From Eukaryota sp. TZLM1-RC (taxonomy: Eukaryota; Metamonada: BaSk clade): a stretch of DNA of 64,000 bases. The stretch spans positions 620,001-684,000 of the forward strand of contig JAUPSS010000004.1 in the NCBI GenBank assembly GCA_040285825.1, written 5' to 3'. Under the pieces are notes generated by a model that was given only the letters and a program-made list of their open reading frames with translations, was not told where the DNA came from and searched no databases. This document shows positions 1 through 8,364 of this stretch, in pieces; position 1 is the first letter of the stretch, and each line of letters starts with the position of its first letter. Made by a program: the position numbers and the translations under genes.

Positions 1-236
1 TGTATGGGATGGTCTTCCGGGATAGACTTGCCTTGTAGTTTGAGGTACGTGAAGGCGAGAGAATTCATAGTGTACAGGATATCTGCTTGGTACTGTATCC
101 ATTCAGAGGGTTGCATTGAAGCTTGAAGTTCGGATTTTGAGCAAGAAAGATATGGTTTGAGAATAGAATCTAGTTCTGAGACAGAGTCAGAAAACTGTTG
201 AAGAGCGTTATAATGTTTCTTTATCCGTTCAAGCAT
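1..236 (-). CDS. C1D/Rrp47-like nuclear exosome cofactor (first exon part, runs off window)
   Basis: The first 78 codons from an ATG at 234-236 stay open to the window edge. The translation has the helical Sas10/C1D pattern: a helix with NALQQFSDSVSELDSIL, then an ILYTMNSLAFTYLKLQG segment followed by HPI. The second segment matches the family core 'aYtlnSlfwvYLktqGv...HPvk' of human C1D and yeast Rrp47. Known members bind the nuclear exosome (Rrp6/Mtr4) and act in 3' processing of rRNA, snoRNA and snRNA; that role is inferred here. The C-terminal basic tail lies outside the window. A Fanzor-like gene sits immediately upstream on the same strand, 197 bp away, so the C1D promoter is either in that gap or inside the inserted gene. 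Identification rests on pattern memory over 78 residues. Confidence 0.75.
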   Translation of the reverse strand, partial: MLERIKKHYNALQQFSDSVSELDSILKPYLSCSKSELQASMQPSEWIQYQADILYTMNSLAFTYLKLQGKSIPEDHPI

Positions 237-383
237 GAGCTAATGACACAAGAAAGTAGTAGTATCTGTTGGAGATTATGATGTGTTAACTTGAGAATTC
301 TCTTTAATGACCCATCCACTGAGAATTTCACACAAAGCGAATATCGAATAAATATCCCTAATAATTGTGTAAACTTCTCAGCA

Positions 384-413
384 CCAAGGGTTAGTATACA
401 CTAAACACCTTGG
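384..413 (-). other. Hairpin just 3' of the Fanzor-like gene (candidate guide-RNA structure)
   Basis: A 6-bp outer stem (CCAAGG at 384-389 with CCTTGG at 408-413) and a 5-bp inner stem (TTAGT at 391-395 with ACTAA at 400-404) enclose a four-base loop. It lies 20 bp beyond the stop of the Fanzor-like gene, where TnpB/Fanzor loci encode their omega/fRNA. The remaining spacer (237-433) is otherwise featureless. Calling it guide RNA is inference; it could be a terminator-like or chance hairpin. Confidence 0.3.
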
Positions 414-1101
414 AAATACGTTGATTAAAACAGCTACTGCTGTCTTCTTAGACGTCTCACACGCCTTGGCCTTCTGAATGGTTCTGGCCTAGTACCAGTG
501 AAATACTCACTAATTGCAATCTCCAGCTGGTTTCTGGAGGCTGAGATGTCTCTAGACCAGTTGGTCTGACATCGAGGGCAATCGAACTTAGCGTTATTTA
601 CCCTTCCGTCATCATGATAGATCTTTCTATGAAAGACCTTACAGCAATTCACTTTTGCTGAGGTCATAAACTCGTCCCCGACTTTGATGCTTTCAAAGTG
701 TTTTTTGATTTGTTTGAGAAATCTCTTTCGGGGGGATTTCACAGATTGACGAGATGGACCACCACCGCCATTGCCGAACCAAACTATAGTGTTTCTTCCT
801 TCAGACAAGCGTTTAATTTTGTTAATAAAACTAGTTAGTCTCTTTTGTCTTCGTATGAAGAAATCAAACTTATTTCTTCTCAGCTTTTTTCTTGCACCAC
901 GCTGCAAATTTCCAGACATAATTGAAGCATATTCAGGCTCTTCCTCAGATTCAGGAACATAAGGTAAACTTATTTCAATCAGATACTCTTGGAAGCTCTG
1001 AGCGGAATAAGTGTTAGGAGTTGCTTGAGTCAGAGGAGGAGGGTGATTTAGTCTTCGTTCTTTTGGATTCAGTAGCAGTCCAGAACGTTCAAAAACAGTG
1101 C

Positions 1102-1115
1102 AAAATTTAAAATTT
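1102..1115. repeat. 7-bp tandem duplication inside the Fanzor-like gene
   Basis: AAAATTT occurs twice in direct tandem (1102-1108, 1109-1115). Its length (1 mod 3) is exactly the shift between the middle and last Fanzor reading frames, just after the RuvC-I-like strand. Skipping one unit gives a continuous reading through ...NSAKF-CTVFERS. Confidence 0.8.
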
Positions 1116-1701
1116 AGCAGAATTTCGGAAAGAACCAGCAGTCCAACCACAAAGATTGCTGTGGTTGGGATCAATGGCTACAAAAAACAAATTTTCATCA
1201 GGATCTCTGTAATTGGGCTGTTGTTCCACTGGTAACCGCGGTCTTCTCTGTGGATTTGCTGTTCTATGGACATTGGATTTTCGTTTCCTTTCAGAGTTAT
1301 GAAAATCATAATTTCCAGAGGCTCGCCTGGACTCAAATTCCGCTTTATTTGGACTATTATAAGTTTTTCTTTCCTTCTGGGTAAACGTAAACCGCAAGGA
1401 ATCACCATTCGAAAAAATGGTATAGTAAATAAATTTCGATTTATTAAAAAACCGATAAGGGTTGTTCAGAAGCTCTTTGTTTGCATTTAGTTTTGTGAAA
1501 TAAGCTTCTGCTTCTTTAGTCAAGCTGCAGAAGCATGGAGACCAACTGGACAGTGGAGAGAGAGAGTGCCTTTTCATCACATCAGGGCAGTTATCTTCTA
1601 AAAAAGATAAAATGTTCAAGCCAGATTGAACGATTGTTGCAGCAGACTCCATATTGATGGGAAACCGTTCGTTTCTTATTGAATTTTCGAACAAATTTTG
1701 A

Positions 1702-1731
1702 CCGCCACCAAAATTTAAATTCCGCCACCAA
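1702..1731. repeat. 10-bp direct repeat around a 10-bp palindrome inside the Fanzor-like gene
   Basis: CCGCCACCAA occurs at 1702-1711 and 1722-1731, separated by the palindrome AATTTAAATT (1712-1721). Unit spacing is 20 bp (2 mod 3), exactly the shift between the first and second Fanzor frames. Skipping one unit joins ...NAYIGG to GQNLFENS. Confidence 0.8.
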
Positions 1732-2338
1732 TGTAGGCGTTGGCTGTCATATTGAGCAAATGGACCAAGATATGCTGGTGTATTTCTTGATACCATTGTA
1801 AAATTGACTCATCTGGCTGAATCCCTTGAAGTACACAGTCGGCGTATTTCTTGGGCCAGGGGCAATTAAGAAACTGAGCACAGCTTTTGAAAAAATTGCG
1901 TTTCCAGACGACAGGGCCGTCAGCAAGCAACTGACAAAAGGCTTCTCGCAGTTGGATGGCTCGACTGCCAAGAAGAGTGGAAAGACACCAAAATCTACCA
2001 CCGTCGGCTGAGGTGGTTTCATTCAGCGGTCGCCAGGGCCAAAAGTGCTGAACAAGGTGTTGTAGCGCTTGGTAAACTAAAGGATGGTTTTCAAATGGCC
2101 TCCTTTGTTTAGGCTCACTTTGGCAAACAAAGTCGAAACAGAGGCTCCAGAACTGGCTTTGAGTAAGCCACATAGAGTGTTCTGGGTATTGGAGCACAAA
2201 GAGTCGTGCTAGGTGAGTAGCATGAGCTCCAATACTAGCAAGAACTTGGAACTGGCGTTCCATTGCTTCTTGTGCCTCTGAGTCGAAGAACTGGTTGACA
2301 GACGCTCCCACAGTTGTAGTTTGTAGAACGTTATTCAT

Positions 2339-2737
2339 GGCAGTCAACACAGAACGGAAACAGTCAGAAATGATTGAAAATTTGTTTCCTAAAATTGAAA
2401 ATTTGTTGAAGTCAATCAATCTTATAGTTGTCAATTCAAAGTAAAGTTAGTTACAAGTGTTTATTAATGAGACATATCGTTCAAGATTACTTTCTGAATA
2501 TTTTCCTTTCTTCAGACAAGAACTACATGTTACAAAAGTTGGTGAGTGGAGTTTGGTTGGGTTGTCATCATTGCCCAGATTCGTAATTGAATTTCATTTC
2601 ATCACTTACAACATTTCATCACTTACTCTACTACGAACCTTCTCCTACGAATCCTTGCTTGCAGCTACTACCACTCTTTATGTCGGAAATTGAGAATCGC
2701 TTTTATTTTAAGTAAAGTTTTTTTTCTTTCTTCCTAT
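2339..2737. other. Divergent spacer between the Fanzor-like gene and the RCC1-LRR gene
   Basis: About 400 bp separate two genes that point away from each other, so it should hold both promoters. It contains AT-rich runs (around 2600-2630) and a T-rich tract (2718-2730) just before the RCC1-LRR ATG. The short open frame at 2457-2693 has no family match and was not accepted. No clear TATA box or terminal inverted repeat of a Fanzor-carrying transposon could be assigned. Confidence 0.4.
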
Positions 2738-5350
2738 ATGGAATATACCCATCCACAAGACTGTGATAACTTCTCTCATGTTAGCCGTGTCCCTTCCTGT
2801 TCCCCATCAGAACGCCATGCTCAAGCTTGCTCAAACCCTGCTATTGATTTTCTACCTGATGCTCCTCATATACGTAAATCAGACATAAGCACAAGCCAAA
2901 ACACCTCTGCACGAACCCTCCCCGATGTGTCTCATGTACCCTATCCAACGACCAATGAAACTTCCTTCCATAATGAAGAATTACCTGCCGACTTGACACC
3001 AAATTTATATGGACAAGGTGGATGTCGTCCACAACATGCCTCCTCAAATTCTAGAATAGGTGACACCTCTGCAATGGCACACCTTCCCGATCGATCGGAC
3101 AAGATTGGTGTCAAGTTCATTTCCGTTGGTAACAACCATACACTTCTACTCACCCATTCTGGTGAGGTTTATGGGTGGGGACAAAATGGTCATGGTAAAG
3201 CTCTTCATAAAGGACCTAACGAAATCAAATCACCAGTCAGGTTACCATTAACTAATGTTGTAACCATTTCAGCAAGTAATGCTCGATTCCTTGCCTTCTG
3301 CTCTGATGGCAAGTTGTATCTTTGGCCTTCTTCTGATTATGTTCTTGGTGAAGTGAACATTTCAAAAGTAGAATCACCACGATTTTCTCTTTTAGCCAGT
3401 TCTTCTAATTTTAAGGAAGTTTATTGTAGCCAATATGTTTCATTTGGTTTGACCGAAGAAGGAAATGTTATCAAATTTGATAGTAATAATGCTTTTAAGC
3501 CAATCGAAGGATTTAGTAATATTGTTTTCCTTTGTGTTTGCTTTTATTCTGTGGTAGCAGTTGATGAAAATGGCGATTTCTTTTGGTACAACGAACGATG
3601 TGGAAATTACCACCCAGGTGGTTCTAGCGCTGATTCTGCTTCTAAAACCATTAAGATAGGAGTAACCAAGTATTTATCTCCAAAGACACCATTCCATGGT
3701 TCGTTCTTCTTTGATGGGGAATGTTTGTTTATAGTTGACATTAATGGTGAAGTCTGGCAATCCAACAAGGGGGATGATGATGTTCCTTTCAATACCAAAC
3801 CCACCAAAGTGCCAGGTTTAAGTAATATTGTATTTATTAGTGGTTATAATGACGTTTGTGCTGCCATTGACAAGAATGGTAAGGTTTTTGTTTGGGGTTG
3901 TGTGAGTAGAGTAAGTTATTTTTATGAAGATACTATTGTCCCTAGATGTGTTGAAGCTTTCACTAATATAGAAGGTGTTTCTGTTGGTGATGACTTCCTT
4001 TTTGCCTACAACAAAAACACTGTTTGGGCTTGGGGAAGGAATGATAAAGGTCAATTAGGTACAGGTGATTTGATTGATCGACCACAACCTGTCAAAGTAT
4101 TTGGTTCCGAAATACTTGGCGCTTTTCACTATTCAAAGCGGCCTTTGGATAGAATGTTTAGTGGTCTAATCAAGTCAATTTACTTTGAATATTTAAACTA
4201 TTTAAAAAACTTGTTTGGTGACCATCCTTATACAAAAGCCAGATTATATACCAAATGTTCAATTAGCAAGAAAGTGGCAAAATTTGCTAAAGAAGTGATT
4301 AATGGTTTTGAATTTTTAAAAAATCCTCAAGATTTAAATTTAAATGACGAAATTTGTGATTTACAATTGCGATTATCTACTGATTATAAAGGTCCTAAAG
4401 TAGTCAATACTAGAATTAAAAAACTTTTTGTTTACTACAATAAAGTTCCTCATGATCCACAATTATTAACATTTTTCCCAAATGTTGAGGTTGTTGAGCT
4501 TGTTAGAAAGTCGATTTCTGGAAGAACGACTCTAAACTTGACATATTTGTCAAATCTCCAATGTCTAGAGCTTAAAGGTGCATTTTATTTGGAACAATTA
4601 CCCACTTCACTAGTGAAGTTAGTACTGAATCATTATGACATTGGAGTTACTGATTTAAGCTATCTTACATCCCTACAAGAATTAATTTTGGTTTCTCCGT
4701 TTGAAATAAATCAAGGAACATTACCCACTTCACTAGTGAAGTTGATGCTGAAAGATCCTAGTATTCAGGTTACTGACTTAAGCTATCTTGAATCACTACA
4801 AGAATTAGTCATGGTATGTCCATTTGAAATAGCTCAAGGAACATTACCCACTTCACTAGTGAAGTTAGCACTCGAAGATGATTTCATTCAGGTTACTGAT
4901 TTAAGCTATCTTGAATCTTTAAAAGAGTTAGTGGTTACATGCAATTCTATTTCAAGCCAAATTCTCGAAGGACAAATACCTTTATCTCAATCCATTGTTA
5001 GATTGGAGAATTCGTTATTTCCATTTACGAAACCTCCTAATGTTGAAATACAATTACTAAACGTTAATGAATTGATAATTCGTCTACATGTTCCTACCAA
5101 TATCACTGAACAAAACTTTCCTTCTTTGAAATTTGTTCATTTGATTAATCCTGATGAAGACAGTCTATCAGATTCTACTCTATCTCCAACAAAACTTATT
5201 AGTCAAGGTTTAATTAAATCTGTTAAACTAATCAAAAATGAATGTTTAGTTGAATTAGCTTCTTTTCCTTGGTGTATTCAGTATTCTTACGACGAATCAC
5301 AATGTATTCGTAATATTCGAAAATTGTTTTTAAGGGATGGTAATAAATAG
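2738..5350 (+). CDS. RCC1-repeat / leucine-rich-repeat protein
   Basis: An 870-residue protein from the first in-frame ATG (2738); the frame is open a little upstream but has no earlier ATG. Residues 1-120 are low-complexity. From about 125 to 455 there are RCC1-type blades, such as ISVGNNHTLLLTHSGEVYGWG, FISGYNDVCAAIDKNGKVFVWG and AWGRNDKGQLGTGDL. A helical linker follows. Residues 620-740 hold LRR-like units with the repeated phrase LPTSLVKL...VTDLSYL.SLQEL. RCC1 propellers act as GTPase-exchange or scaffold modules and LRRs bind ligands; no specific partner can be named. No signal peptide or membrane helix is evident, so it is probably cytosolic. Three 123-bp units show recent internal amplification. 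A degraded paralogue lies at 45300-46500, so this is a local gene family. The stop codon lies inside the 21-bp target duplication of a non-LTR element. Confidence 0.85.
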   Translation: MEYTHPQDCDNFSHVSRVPSCSPSERHAQACSNPAIDFLPDAPHIRKSDISTSQNTSARTLPDVSHVPYPTTNETSFHNEELPADLTPNLYGQGGCRPQHASSNSRIGDTSAMAHLPDRSDKIGVKFISVGNNHTLLLTHSGEVYGWGQNGHGKALHKGPNEIKSPVRLPLTNVVTISASNARFLAFCSDGKLYLWPSSDYVLGEVNISKVESPRFSLLASSSNFKEVYCSQYVSFGLTEEGNVIKFDSNNAFKPIEGFSNIVFLCVCFYSVVAVDENGDFFWYNERCGNYHPGGSSADSASKTIKIGVTKYLSPKTPFHGSFFFDGECLFIVDINGEVWQSNKGDDDVPFNTKPTKVPGLSNIVFISGYNDVCAAIDKNGKVFVWGCVSRVSYFYEDTIVPRCVEAFTNIEGVSVGDDFLFAYNKNTVWAWGRNDKGQLGTGDLIDRPQPVKVFGSEILGAFHYSKRPLDRMFSGLIKSIYFEYLNYLKNLFGDHPYTKARLYTKCSISKKVAKFAKEVINGFEFLKNPQDLNLNDEICDLQLRLSTDYKGPKVVNTRIKKLFVYYNKVPHDPQLLTFFPNVEVVELVRKSISGRTTLNLTYLSNLQCLELKGAFYLEQLPTSLVKLVLNHYDIGVTDLSYLTSLQELILVSPFEINQGTLPTSLVKLMLKDPSIQVTDLSYLESLQELVMVCPFEIAQGTLPTSLVKLALEDDFIQVTDLSYLESLKELVVTCNSISSQILEGQIPLSQSIVRLENSLFPFTKPPNVEIQLLNVNELIIRLHVPTNITEQNFPSLKFVHLINPDEDSLSDSTLSPTKLISQGLIKSVKLIKNECLVELASFPWCIQYSYDESQCIRNIRKLFLRDGNK
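4601..4940 (+). repeat. Three 123-bp (41-codon) LRR repeats centred on a 16-bp palindrome
   Basis: The phrase CCCACTTCACTAGTGAAGTT starts at 4601, 4724 and 4847, exactly 123 bp apart. Each contains the perfect palindrome ACTTCACTAGTGAAGT, encoding the TSLVK core of the LRR. The flanking codons have diverged more than the palindrome. Confidence 0.85.
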
Positions 5351-5353
5351 TTT

Positions 5354-5988
5354 ATTTATTTTCTACGAAGAATCAAAACAAAACAAAACAAACTAAAACA
5401 CATAAGAAACAAAATTCTCCACGCCAACTCTTAATGAATCCTTATGCAGCTTGGACATCATTAAACTCAAGTATTTAGGAACACTTCTATACAAAGCGAA
5501 AATGATACGATTCTTCCATAAATTCCCTGCAAAATTCTTACCATTTGAACGACATAAATTACCAAAATCATTGATAAAATTCAAGGCAGACTGTCCAATG
5601 TTGCCACAAATCGAATAGGCAAAAGAAACAAACGAAAACTTCGAGTAAAGATTCTTATTTAAATCATTTAATATCTCAGTATATTTATCTCTTTTACGAT
5701 CTTCAGCCTTGTTTAAATGACCATTAGCACTAAGGAAAACATCATCACGATAACTAAAAGCAAAGGGATCAACTGTAGTAAAATCAACAACAACTTGAGA
5801 GGAATCCACAAAAGGAGCAATTAAATCACCTCGACGTCAATTAAACAGATTATTATCGCTATAATGCTTCAACAACGGTTGTACTTTGCAACTAAAATTG
5901 TAACACTTGAACATCTCATATGTCACAACACGAACGGCATTATGAAGAACTGGCCGATATTGAAGGAATTTCTTACAACCAACAATAT
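5354..5988 (-). mobile_element. 5'-truncated non-LTR retrotransposon with 21-bp target duplication
   Basis: The minus strand encodes the C-terminal region of the local R2-like element family (frame 5393-5809: VDFTTVDPFAFSYRDDV, followed by helices with LYRSVPKYLSLMMSKL), then a T/G-rich 3' tail (5354-5400) shared with the copy at 33.3 kb. Upstream, 5820-5988 continues the family's zinc-finger/AVRD region in broken frames. The element is flanked by near-identical 21-bp sequences, 5333-5353 and 5989-6009 (both starting AGGGATGGTAAT, one mismatch), a typical target-primed insertion signature. The left copy includes the stop codon of the RCC1-LRR gene. Confidence 0.75.
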
Positions 5989-6009
5989 AGGGATGGTAAT
6001 ATATAGTTT

Positions 6010-7213
6010 TTGTTTATTTAGTTGTTTACTCCAGTGGATTATTAATAAATTTTGTTCATTTTCATGTGTAATTGAATATTTGTTTAACTGTTGGTTTCCA
6101 CTGCAGTGACCAAAGGAAAAGCTTTATTAAATTACAAATACTAAACTTAAACAATCGCCACGTCATCACACATGATTTGATGTTATCCAACATCTAACAT
6201 TACCGCTTCTTCACTTTCCATATTTGTTCAACTGAATTTTCTTAGATGTTGAAACACAACAAGAATGACCACATAGGTTATTGCTTCAAATTTTAAAATA
6301 CAGGATACTTCAAACTCGATTTCAAAACATCTTTCAATTTTGGAGCAATGTAGAGCGACAGATGAAAGCTCTGATAGACCTTTCAACAAATTTTTAGTGG
6401 AAATCACAGACAGGGAAATTGCTTCACAAAACAGAAATGTCAAATGTTGACTGGAAGTTGTTGGAACTTGGAAATTGGAGCAATTATAGTTCAACCAAAT
6501 GATTGAATCTGAAGCAGAAAAACAGTCAAACAACGGTAACTATCACCAGTCATCTTGAACTTACATAAATCAATTTTCTACCGACTCTTTTACGGATTGT
6601 GTTAAAGGGTGTCAGTAAATGAGGAATAAAACACAACAATGCAGGACAACATTGGATTGATAACTTTATTCAAGTGATTTATTAAAGCAAATATGGATTA
6701 TAGAATAATTACTTTGAGCGTTGAAGAAAATTTGGAAAATTGTTCGTCTATTTTGAATGTGGGATCATTAATGTTGTTTACATCATTCTCTGTGGACAGT
6801 CTTTGCTCATCAGGAATATGTGTATTCTAATTCAATACGATTTTTTTCAATCATGACAAAAATCGCCATCAATGTTACAGTATAAACATTTTGTTAATCA
6901 AATCATGAGTTATAAAAGTCGTCTCATTGAAAATAAATAACCAGCCATTGTTTTCCGCAATGACTATCACTGTTATTTACAATACACTGATCGTTCATTT
7001 ACATAATGATCAAGATTATCCAGGATTGTTAGTGTTTCACCTCAAAAAACACATCTCATTTTTGCTCAATTTGACCATCCTAACATCTGGAGAAATGATT
7101 CCATAGACAACGGTTGAAAAAGTGTAAATTTTGTGTATTGATTTGTGAAAGGATATCATTATTTTATTTTGTATTCAAGTTTCTCAGCTACACTTAGAAT
7201 AGTTTGGATAAAC
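6010..7213. other. AT-rich spacer, no gene recognised
   Basis: About 1.2 kb between the non-LTR insertion and the 3' end of the pseudokinase. The minus-strand frame at 6228-6533 (101 codons) shows no domain and no neighbour-like codon pattern. I see no RNA gene, repeat or coding signal I can support. Confidence 0.4.
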
Positions 7214-8041
7214 TCATGATGTACCCTCAACAATTTCTCCTAATGTGCTTACAATATGATCCACAGAACAACGCTCACTGGAATTCCTCCTACAGCAATC
7301 ACTCAGTAAACATGTCAACTTGGAATATGTGTCAAAATTCAAATCATGAGCATCCAATTGATCAAAGTTTGGGAAATCAAATTCAACATCATTCATTTTC
7401 ATTTTGATAATTGAAAGAAGTTCAAGTCCATCAAAAACACTACGGTTGAATAAAACCTCGAAAAAAACTAAACCAAAGCTATAAACATCAGATTGTGGAC
7501 AAACTGTTGGAAATTCAGGAGGATTATAATGTTGCCTTAAAGGTTCCATAAACTTTTGGACAGTGAAATGACGGAGAACGTTGGGGACAAGAACATCTGT
7601 GAGTTTGGCGTGGTCATGGACTAGTAGAACGTTTGCCGGCTTTATCTGAGTGTGAGTAATGTTGTGGGTATGTAGGAATTGTAATCCTTCAGCAACCTCA
7701 AGGCAGTGTTTCAATTTAGTTGACAATGTCATGGTGGGACTCAATTGTTCTCCTTTTTCCATCACTATACCAAGACGATAATCAGACAACCAGACTACAC
7801 CAAGGACTGGTAGGACAGATTGATGTTGGGGTAAGCGTGATAAAGGTATGAGAGCAGATTGAAGCTCCAATCTATGTTCTTGATTGTTACATGTCACAGT
7901 TTTGATGGCTACTTGAGTGTCTTGCCATGAACCAAAATAGACAGAAGCAGATCCAGAACAACTGCTTAAACAGAAGTCCCAATCTATTTGAACATCTTCT
8001 GATGGTATCCGAAATGGACGTCTACCACTAAAAGGTGTCAT
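7214..8041 (-). CDS. Protein-kinase-fold protein, probable pseudokinase
   Basis: A 275-residue single-domain protein with a true ATG (8039-8041) and TGA stop. N-lobe: SSCSGSASVYFGSW replaces the glycine loop, followed by VAIKTV with the ATP-binding Lys. Hinge: LGIVMEKGEQ. The catalytic loop reads ITHTQIKPANVLL: the HRD Asp is replaced by Gln, while Lys and Asn remain. The DFG region reads KLTDVLVP, keeping Asp but losing Phe-Gly. An APE-like NPPEFP and a DVYSFGLVFFEVL helix show the rest of the C-lobe is intact. Loss of the catalytic Asp with preserved scaffold is typical of pseudokinases acting as scaffolds or regulators; that role is inferred. It belongs to the same TKL-like group as the kinases at 29.4, 61.2 and 63.4 kb (shared 'IGIVME' hinge style). 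No membrane or extra domain is visible. Confidence 0.8.
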   Translation of the reverse strand: MTPFSGRRPFRIPSEDVQIDWDFCLSSCSGSASVYFGSWQDTQVAIKTVTCNNQEHRLELQSALIPLSRLPQHQSVLPVLGVVWLSDYRLGIVMEKGEQLSPTMTLSTKLKHCLEVAEGLQFLHTHNITHTQIKPANVLLVHDHAKLTDVLVPNVLRHFTVQKFMEPLRQHYNPPEFPTVCPQSDVYSFGLVFFEVLFNRSVFDGLELLSIIKMKMNDVEFDFPNFDQLDAHDLNFDTYSKLTCLLSDCCRRNSSERCSVDHIVSTLGEIVEGTS

Positions 8042-8099
8042 TTTTCATTAGTATATTTTTTTTATTCAGAACAATGTTAGAATTCCGAACATATGCCGA

Positions 8100-8213
8100 A
8101 CTAGTTCAGTAATTCTAACATTGATTCAGAAGACTGTCTTGTTTCTAGCTCGTTGTTATCACTAGGAAAATTTTATGAAGAAAATGCTGTAGGTAAGTTT
8201 TCAACAGTAGATG
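8100..8213 (+). mobile_element. 3' coding end of a non-LTR element, split by the LTR-retrotransposon array
   Basis: The plus strand reads ...SLGKFYEENAVGKFSTV up to the LTR array. It resumes after the array at 22865 as DVEFEEIEF plus stop. Joined through one copy of the GATG target duplication, this parallels the C-terminus of the non-LTR copy ending at 27734 (LEYENRVLKRFDDVDACIEDIEF). The left boundary is approximate. Confidence 0.65.
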
Positions 8214-8364
8214 TGATGGTCTATGGCTAGGGTTATCGTGTGACATAGCTTGTGTAAATGTAAAGTAATTTATTAGCGAGAGGAATTGTATTCTCTCTTC
8301 TTAAGCTAACAGGCGGAATACTAATAACTAAACTATTAACTATAAATACTATTCAAGACTAACA
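8214..8364 (-). repeat. LTR, downstream end of the array (151 bp)
   Basis: Identical in length to the LTRs at 15466 and 22714. The boundaries are TGATGG...CTAACA on the plus strand (TG...CA on the minus strand too). The bases TTGTAAATA-like AT-rich core and CTCTCTTCTTAAG are shared. The pol stop codon lies inside it. Confidence 0.93.

Larger units (their letters stand above)
434..2338 (-). pseudogene. Fanzor-type (eukaryotic TnpB/OrfB-like) RNA-guided nuclease, broken by two microduplications
   Basis: Three overlapping minus-strand frames form one protein of roughly 630 residues. The first ATG of the N-terminal frame is at 2336-2338; the frame is open a little further upstream without an ATG. 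The middle frame ends with a RuvC-I-like strand VAIDPNHSN (Asp codon 1170-1172). The last frame has a basic helix, FGNGGGG (about 765-785), then VGDEFMTSAK (Glu codon 671-673), a cysteine pair, CPRC, and WSRDISASRN (Asp codon 548-550), ending in an Arg-rich tail. Order and spacing match the RuvC-II/zinc-finger/RuvC-III block of Fanzor, in which the canonical RuvC-II Glu is replaced and a Glu in a 'DE(Y/F)xTS' motif is thought to substitute. Frame changes occur at 1702-1731 and 1102-1115, each explained by a small tandem duplication. Intron-like splicing was considered but no GT-AG pair fits. Known Fanzors are transposon-associated RNA-guided DNA nucleases; activity here is doubtful unless the breaks are assembly artefacts. 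Confidence 0.72.

Noticed and set aside
1107-1796. Introns as explanation of the Fanzor frame changes
   Set aside because: No GT-AG pair in the overlaps joins the frames, whereas one unit of each tandem duplication accounts exactly for both shifts.
4601-4940. Regularly spaced palindromic repeats as a CRISPR-like array
   Set aside because: The repeats are in frame within an intact LRR coding sequence, the units are 123 bp, and the genome is eukaryotic.
6228-6533. 101-codon minus-strand frame
   Set aside because: No recognisable domain, no clear start context, and no match to other copies in the window.
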